The notes beneath the pieces are model-generated. The model had not been told where the DNA came from and ran no database searches. It was given only the letters and a program-made list of their open reading frames with translations. DNA of 64,000 nucleotides from Phragmites australis (taxonomy: Eukaryota > Streptophyta > Magnoliopsida > Poales > Poaceae). Location of the stretch: the NCBI RefSeq assembly GCF_958298935.1, contig NC_084938.1, forward strand, positions 4,099,501-4,163,500. The letters are read 5' to 3'. How positions within the stretch are numbered: position 1 is the stretch's first letter; each line of letters opens with the position of its first letter. Positions 56,195 to 64,000 of the stretch are shown in pieces. The position numbers and the translations under genes were made by a program.

Positions 56195-59100
56195 CCTCCC
56201 TTTGAGATTCCTCTCCACCGAACGCTCATATCCGTGCTTGCCAAGTGCAAGAAATTCTCCCCTGTGATCAGCGGGTGCTTTGCATTGCTCTGTGAGGAGT
56301 ATGGCGGCTCCGGTAGCAAGGCAAAGAAGAGATTTTTGGTTTCTCGGGTGGCCTTATCGCTGATTGGGTACCCAAAGTTGGGATTTTTGGATGAGGCGGT
56401 AGAGAGGTGTGCTGAGATCATGGCATTGGATGTTGTTGATGGGCTTGATGGAGTGACTAGAGACATTGGTGATGGGTCCCGGCCATCTCCAGTTGTGATG
56501 GAGCAGTGCCAGGAGGCTATGTCTTGCATGTACTACCTGCTGCAGCGCTACCCATCTAACTTTACTGGTCTTGACAAGGCATCTGATGTCTTCAAGAGTG
56601 CTGTTAGGACAATACTCTCTGTTCTCAAGTCATCTGCCTTTTCGAGGGATTGTCTGGTGGCCTCTGGAGCGAGCTTCTGTGCTGCAATTCAGGTTTTCAT
56701 GAGTGCCAAGGAGATTTGCCAGTTTATTTCTCAAGGTTTATTTGGTATCTGTGCAGATCATGAAGATATAAAAGATCTATGTGTGCACAATGAGTTCTCT
56801 GATTTTGATTTATGTGAAGAAATCAGAGGTCTTTCAGTTTTGAGTAGACTTTGTTTGCTAAGGAGGATTTTGACATCTATTCCAAGGACAGTACTCAATA
56901 TGCACCAACTTCATTCAAATGGATCTTTATGGACTGTATTGTATGATGGTATTTTACCTGAGCTTTGCAAGCATTGTGAGAACCCAGCTGATAGCCACTT
57001 CAATTTCCATGCTCTTACAGTGGCACAAATATGTTTGCAGCAGATAAAGACTTCTGTTTTAGCTGATTTCACTGACTTCTCAGGGGACTATAAGCTTTTT
57101 TCAAGAGATGTTATCAACCGTATACTGAAAATCATATGGAGCAACCTAGAAGATCCTTTGAGTCAGACAGTAAAACAGGTGCATTTAATATTTGATCTCC
57201 TATTAGATATTGAAGTTTGCATTCCATCAGAAGACCATGAACAGAACAGCAAATTGTTCCTGTGCAATATTGCAAATGATTTACTTCGCCTAGGTCCGCG
57301 ATGTAAAGGGAGATATGTCCCTTTAGCTTCTTTGACGAAGCGATTGGGTGCCAAATCTCTTCTAAGATTGAAATCAAACCTCCTTTCAGAAGCAGCTTAT
57401 GCATACATAGATGATGACGTTTGTTGCGCTGCGACAACATTTTTAAAATGCTTCATGGAGACTTTAAGAGATGAATGTTAGAATGACGATGGTGTCGAGC
57501 AAGGGCATGATGCCTTCAGAGTTTTGTGCTTGCCTCCTTTGATGCGGGGACTTGTATCTGGAAATTCAAAACTACGTTCTAACTTAAATACTTACGCTCT
57601 ACCTGCTCTAATTGAAGTAGATGCAGATAGCATATTTGCAATGCTTGGATTCATATCCATTGGCCCAAGTGCAAAGTCAACCAAACTGGATGTTGATTTG
57701 AAAAATGACCAGTGTATAGCTGCACTTGTTTCACTGCTTAAGGTCTCTCGAAATCTCACTTTTGTTGAAGGGGACATTGGTTTGGATTCTGTTAATTTGT
57801 CACAGCCTCATCAGGAGAATTATAAGGTGCTGCAGTTATATCTGTTAGTGGGATTAATGTTACAGTGCCTGTTAATTGGTTTGCTTTGGCACTGACACAC
57901 AGTGATGAAAGTCTCCGGATCGATGCCGCTGAATCTCTCTTTCTAAATCCAAAGACATCAAGTCTTCCATCCTCCTTAGAATTGAGCTTGCTGAAAGAGG
58001 CAGTCCCATTGAATATGTGTTGTAGCTCGACAACATTTCAAATGAAATGGACAAGTTTATTTAGAAAGTTTTTTGCTAGGGTGCGAACAACACTTGACAG
58101 ACATGTAAAGCAGGGGTCATGGGTTCCATCTTCAACCTCTAGTATTAAAGTAGCTGACTATGTTGATACTGCTAAGGCCGATGTTGTCCAGAGGGCTGAA
58201 GATCTTTTCCAATTCATGAAGTGGTTGACCTCTTTTCTTTTTAATTCCTGTTACCCCTCTGGCCCTTATGAAAGGAAAACAATTGCAATGGAGCTTATTC
58301 TTACACTACTAGATGTGTGGCCGATTTGTCGCTCTGAAGGGAAGAATGATCTTTATCCTTATAATGACAGCATAACATTGCCAGATTCAACAGTTTCATT
58401 TGTAGGGTCTATAATTGATACCTGGGACAGGCTAAGGGAAAACTCTTTTCGCATTCTACTGCAGTTTCCAACACCACTTCCTGGAAATTCCTTGAGTACA
58501 TCCACAAATGATGTTATCAGATGGGCAAAAAAACTCGTGCTAAGCCCACGAGTCCGGGAAAGTGATGCTGGTGCATTGACCTTCCGTCTTATATTTAGGA
58601 AGTATGTTTTGGAGCTTGGATGCATTCTTGTGTTTTCTAAAGAATGTGATTGCCTTGAATGTTACACACAATCTACGAATGGAGATATGGAAGTTATTAC
58701 TGGTCAAAACCCGGTTGCACCGTATATTTCATCGCTCATTCAGTGGCTTTGTACTGTTGTTGAAGAGGGTGAAAGGGATCTTTCTGAAGCATGTAAGAAA
58801 AGCTTTGTTCATGGAGTTCTTCTGACCCTGCGCTACACTTTTGATGAGCTGGATTGGAACTCTGAGGTAGTACAATCGTGTGTTTCTGAAATGAAGTGCC
58901 TGGTTGAAAAGCTTCTTCAACTCATAATGCGTGTAACTTCGCTGTTGTTGTGGGTGGTTTCTTCTGATGCATGGTATATGCCGTATGATATGGATGACGT
59001 GATTGATGATGATTCCTTCCTCTCAGATATATATGAGGAGGATCATCAACCTAATGTTGCTTCAGAAACAGAAGAGAAGAACGTAAAATCAGGGAGTAAT

Positions 59101-62100
59101 GGCAAACCGGCCGAACATGTTGTTATGGTTGGTTGCTGGCTTGCTATGAAGGAGGTAATGAATTATTCCTTACCACTAAATTCACCTTTCTTTCTTTTTT
59201 TCTCAAAATCTACTTTTCAGCAGCTTCATTTTTCTTACCTTTTCTCCAGATAATTTGATCAACATCGCAAAGTCTACTAGCTATGATACTATAATTCTAA
59301 TGCGAATATATGATGACTGATGAGCAATTACTTCCTAGTAGGTATTTTTTTTCAGAAAATATGTTTCTGGTCACTGAAATGTTGCATTTATTGAAAGGCT
59401 TGTCCTCCTACTTTAGGGCATAATTTTTTTACTAATTCATTAGATTGAGAAGGGGATCTTGTTTTCGAGAAGCTGTATACATTATCTCGATTTCATATCA
59501 TTGTTACATTAATTTCATATCATTGTTGGAATGCAATTTTCTTTATATTGTGTTTAACCTTTCCGTTTTATATTTCAGGTTAGTCTACTTTTTGAAACCA
59601 TCATTAGGAAAGTTCCGTTGCCTGTCTGTGCTCACTCAAAGTCATCTCAGAATGGTTTGTCTGACAATACTGAGGAGACAAGCATGTCTGTGGAAATCCT
59701 TGATGTGGAACAGTTAGAGACAATGGATAACCATTTTTTGCAGCTTCTTCTTAAAATGAAGCACAATGGTGCAATAGATAAGACAAGGGCTGGGCTTACT
59801 GCACTTTGCAATCGTCTTCTTTGCTCAAATGATTCAAGGTATGTTTAATGCTCACTGAGGCCAGTCACCGAACCTCTTCCCCTAAAGAATGGGACTTTTA
59901 TGTGCATATAACCTGGAGCTATAGTTCTTGTTTACATTCGAAGTGTTTATATGAATAATTCACCAACAAGTGAAATTCAATCCCTGAGTTTGAGACGTTA
60001 CAAAACAGCACGCTCCAAATTTTTCATTGATTTCATCCCTGTGGTACAATCATATCTCATATGAATAAATTGTGTCATATGCTGATACACGCACACCCCT
60101 TAACTCTGGACACCAATAAATTCGCTACATTCTGAAGGCTGAAATTAACAGCTGTCAGAGTAAAACTTTGCCTTCTAACAGATGCTTGAGTCATTAAGAA
60201 TGTCTTATTGTAGTAACGGAAACATTAGTACTTTATTGTGATTTTTATTGAACCTGATTCTAGATTTACATGTATGTGTAGTTGAAACATTTAGCTAAAA
60301 CAAAAATATACAATTGTGTATTATGTGGAATATAAACTTTTGGTAGCTTTCCTTCTTGCTGAGGATCTTTCTTTGTCGTCGTTTACAGGCTATGCAAAAT
60401 GACAGAATCATGGATGGCGCTACTGATGGATAGGACAATTGCTAAAGGGCAAACTGTGGATGATTTGCTAAGAAGGAGTGTAGGGATTCCTGCTGCTTTT
60501 ATCGCCCTATTCCTGGCAGAGCCGGAAGGCACACCAAAGAAGCTACTTCCAAGGGCATTAGAATGGCTGATAGAATTTGCTAAGACATTTTTAGCTAATT
60601 TTCAGAAAGACTGCAACCTGAAGTCTGGAATAATGAAAGATGGTCTTGGAGAGCTATGTGAATCACAATCAGGAATTACCTTAAGTGTACATTCTAATGG
60701 AAATTTATCTAAAAACCGAGATGAGGGCGTTGTTCCCACAGTGCATGTGTTCAATTGCTTAGAGCCACCTTTAATGATGCAAATTTGGCGACTAACACTT
60801 CTGGTTTCAGTGCTGAGGCAACAATAGTTGCAATACATGCATTTTCATCTCCCTACTGGGAAGTGCGCAATGCAGCTTGCCTTGCATATACTACACTGGT
60901 TCGTCGCGTGGTTGGGTTTCTGAATGTGCAGAAACGTGAATCGGCACGACGATCATTAACTTGCCTTGAATTCTTCCATAGGCAAGTTCATAACATTTAT
61001 ATGTGGTTTGCAATGTGGTAATTGTGGTCATGCGATGTTATACCGTGTTACTTTTATTTGTGAAAGACTCGAATTTTGTCCGCTGCAAGTGTAAAATCGC
61101 AAACCTTTTTACTGGTTCAGCACTTCAGTCTTTTCTGATATATGAGTAAATCACTCAGAAAAGAAAATTTCATGATAGCTGTTTTGAAGTCGGATGGTTA
61201 TTACTTCCATTAACTTTGTATTACTGTGTTTGTTTGTAGTGAAATGTGTGTTTTGTTTTTTTAGAGGAGAATAACTTGGCTTGTATTGGAAGCCAATAAA
61301 AGAGTATACAAGAGTATACAGCGCCACGGAGAAGAGCGCAAAGTCAAGCTGAAAAGCTGGGGATTCCAGCGAGCAGTACAGGACCAAAAGGAGAAACTAG
61401 CCTATTACAATCCGAGCCGGCTACATTAGTAAGATCTCGCCCACATCAGCAACGGGTCCGGGAGTCGGATTGAAGTCACGCAGCCACCCCTGAAGCTGGG
61501 CTGAGGCGCTGTCCGTCATGATTTTATCGTCTTCATGAAGAAGGATACTCCATTTCTGCACGAATGATACAGCTAAGATCAGAACTTCATTTGGCCTTTT
61601 GGGGAACTTCTTCTCGATCGCCATAAGATTCCTCGTCCTCCACAGCGCCCAAGCCACACCTGCAAAGAGAAAAATCTCTAGATTTTGAGTCATAAGGTTC
61701 ATCTAGTATGCTTTGTTTTCTTACGTAGGTACCCGGCACTTCATCCTTTCCTTTCTAATGAACTGAGAATTGCAACTGAACTGCTAGCTGATGGATTTTC
61801 CAGCAATTTGGAGTCACACAATGCAAAAGCTATACACCCTAGCCTGTGTCCTATTCTTATTCTTCTATCAAGGCTTAAGCCTTCATCTATAAGCTGTGGA
61901 ACCGATGATTCTTTAGACCCTTTTTTGCTTTTGCCTTTCATCCAAAGATGTGCCACCCAGAGTAACTACCGGGTTTGTGTCCTTGCATCAAGGGCATTAA
62001 TTGGTTTAGTATCTAATGAGAGACTGCAGTACGTTGTTAGTGATATACTGGATAATTTGCCTAATGGAAATCATGAAGTGGTGGCTCACAGTGTTCAGTG

Positions 62101-64000
62101 TTCTGGTCCGCCCGTATCAGCTAACATGGGAAATGGAAATTTACTTCAGCATTTGAAGTCTTTTTCATTCAATTCAATCCATGGCCTTTTGCTGCAGCTG
62201 TCTTCTCTTCTGGATAACAACTTTAGAGGCTTTACGAACAGTAGCAAGAAGGATAAAATTCTTGGCCAACTAGTTGTGGTTCTCTCAAGATGTTCTTGGC
62301 TTGGGTGCACCACATTATGCTCATGCCCTGTCGTAAGTACATCGTACTTACGGGTATTGGATCTCATGCTTGATGTTGCAAGGATAGGGAAAAGCAGACA
62401 TGCTGAAGCCATCCACACTGCTGTTAGAGTTGAGCTCCCAGTGCTTGAACAATGCAACATCAATCCAGTATGCATTCCACGATCCAACCCGGATTGAACT
62501 TCAACAACAAGCAACTGAATAATTTTTTAGCTGTTGTGGTCTTTCTAAGAGACAAGATGAAACTTCTGAGGAAGATGTTCAGTTCCAAATATTGGTGAAC
62601 TCACTTCAACCATGTCAGGATGCCTAGGGAGGAGGCCACCCTCCCTGAACTACATAAGGAGATTATGTCATGTCTCGCTGATCCTATATATGATGTTAGA
62701 ATTACAGTGCTGAAGAGGATTCTCTGGCTCACCAAATCAATCGGACATGGTGATAATAAAAACATTTTGCACCAATGGGCAGGAGCTAATCTGCAGCCTG
62801 TTTTAACGGAGCAGTTATTTGTGGAAGAACACCCCAAGTGCCTTTATTATAACTAAAGATCATCTTTTCATGGAACATGGAATGCCGATTCAACAATGGA
62901 GAAGATTCCAGCACAATTTTGCCCTTCTGGGACAGATTAGTTCATTTGAACAGCACCATTTCACATGCAAAAACGAGAGAAATAATTCTATGTTGCATGG
63001 GTATGTGCATGAAACAGTTCGCTAAATTACTTAGGAATGGTGTTTTGAAGACCACTGAGCTCTCTGCATCCTTTGTCAGAATCAATGAAGGGAATAGATT
63101 TTCTGATGCCATGCTCAGAGCAGACTTCTTTGTCAGTCTTGCTAAGAGCCAGAGTGCACCATCGGAAACTGTGAATGCTCGAATGGCTGCCACTGAGGCA
63201 ATTGTTGCTTCAGGTCTTCTTGAAGAGGCAAACTGTTTTTCTTCATCTGTGTCCAACATGTGCTTCCCTTCCGAATGTGATGAATGCCATATCAAAGAGA
63301 AATGCATGGAAGCTAGTGTTTTTGAATTTATCAGTCTTTATACATGCAAGATACTTGACTTATGGTTCACATGCATTCAGTTGCTGGAGGACGAGGATGC
63401 CTATCTGAGACAAGAACTTGCAAAGAATGTTCAGAAAATAATAGCAAAGGGTTCAGCTAATACCTTCTGTGATGATTCCACGCCACTGCAGGTTGATAGA
63501 GTTATTGAATTGAGCTTTGAATATCTTACTTCTTTGTTTGGCCACTGGCTGAAATACATTGAGTACTTGGTAAGGATAGTCTTGGACACTGGTAACACTC
63601 TGAACTCCCGTGGAGATTTAGTCCGTCAGATATTTGATAAAGTAATAGATAACCACCATGAGGAGAAGCTATTGATATGTCAAATCTGCTGTTCTAATAT
63701 TCAGAAGCTTTTGCAGTCCAAATGTCAGGTGGAAACAGGAGGACAAACAGAACTGTTCCTGCAGAACTGGAGGCGGAGCTTTTTGAACGAACTCACATCA
63801 CTGACCAGTGGCTATCTTGAGAAAGAGGGGAAAATTGATTGGATTGGCGGCATAGGTAACCATAAGGATGTATTCATATCGGTTTATGCAAATCTGCTAG
63901 GCTTATATGCGCTCACACAATCGGGTTCTCTGGAACAAGTGGACAGTCATGCAATTTATTTGCAAGAATTTTCAGATCTTCAAGGGTTTATCACACCATT
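56195..64000 (+). pseudogene. THADA: THADA homologue (DUF2428, tRNA 2'-O-methylation cofactor), truncated and disrupted
   Basis: Exon 1 (56195-59154) starts within the protein (PLHRTLISVLAKCKKFSPVI) with no ATG; exons 2-4 are 59579-59838, 60389-60981 and 61729 to beyond the window. The DUF2428 region begins VVMVGCWLAMKEVSLLFE across the first intron. HEAT-like helical repeats make up the rest. Yeast and human relatives (Trm732/THADA) help an FTSJ1-type enzyme methylate tRNA position 32. Lesions, judged by reading frame: TAG at 57479; 1-base losses near 57827 and 60752; frame change near 62440; TAA at 62520; frame changes near 62625 and 62853. From about 62855 to the end the frame is open. The third intron uses a GC donor (GCAAGT) and holds a LINE. 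The intact neighbours argue against poor sequence quality. Confidence 0.85.
61262..61710 (-). mobile_element. 5'-truncated LINE (non-LTR retrotransposon) 3' fragment
   Basis: A minus-strand frame (61702-61421) reads FLFAGVAWALWRTRNLMAIE, KKFPKRPNEVLI and FVQKWSILLHEDDK, typical of the C-terminal zinc-binding (zf-RVT) end of grass LINE reverse transcriptases. The 3' end at about 61262 is followed on the minus strand by an A-rich tail (AAAAAAACAAAAC). The rest of the element is missing, as after incomplete reverse transcription. It sits inside the third intron of the THADA remnant. Confidence 0.65.

Noticed and set aside
1..64000. CRISPR arrays, bacterial operons, phage or viral genes
   Set aside because: None seen; the window is plant nuclear DNA throughout.

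Overview
The window is nuclear DNA of a grass (Poaceae). The evidence is split genes with GT-AG introns, very GC-rich 5' exons beside AT-rich intergenic DNA, plant-specific families (F-box/PP2, double-AP2, plant glutaredoxin-like proteins) and a dense load of transposons typical of grasses: CACTA elements with a Ulp1 protease, a plant mariner, long Gypsy-type LTRs, and Helitrons with TCTCTACTA/CTAG ends. I cannot name the species. No bacterial, organellar, viral, CRISPR or rRNA feature is visible.

Layout. 1-10.6 kb: the end of a CACTA element, a two-exon F-box/PP2 gene (minus), a 1 kb CACTA-like non-autonomous element, a 356 bp Helitron, a small hAT-like MITE, and a single-exon glutaredoxin-like gene (plus). 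11.2-24.8 kb: a transposon graveyard. A decayed CACTA element (transposase C-terminus, then an accessory protein with a Ulp1 protease domain) is split by a 3.0 kb solo-LTR-like insertion and cut off by a minus-strand Ty3/Gypsy gag fragment. That Gypsy element was in turn split by a mariner whose empty TA site can still be read. 24.8-29.9 kb: gene-poor DNA with fragments of an NPH3-like gene and a GRF-type zinc-finger gene. 30.2-36.3 kb: an intact seven-exon double-AP2 transcription factor (plus) and an intact ten-exon 2H-phosphoesterase-like gene (minus), which carries a 299 bp Helitron in one intron. 36.4-39.6 kb: a MITE-like element split by a 2,840 bp solo LTR with a perfect ATTAT target duplication. 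42.8-56 kb: a conserved gene block of CUL3 (plus, 732 aa), V-ATPase subunit D (plus, single exon) and an eight-exon HAD hydrolase (minus). 56.2 kb to the window end: a broken, 5'-truncated THADA homologue (plus) with a 5'-truncated LINE in one intron.

The observation most worth following is the 6.4 kb first intron of CUL3. It holds a 3.7 kb Helitron on the opposite strand that carries pieces of two unrelated genes, the first exons of a short-chain dehydrogenase and the middle-to-last exons of a DHHC palmitoyltransferase, both in the Helitron's own direction. The intact genes are ordinary cellular genes (ubiquitin ligase scaffold, proton pump, transcription factor, hydrolases) and do not form one pathway. 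I found no clearly novel multi-gene system; the interest lies in transposon nesting, gene-fragment capture and gene decay.
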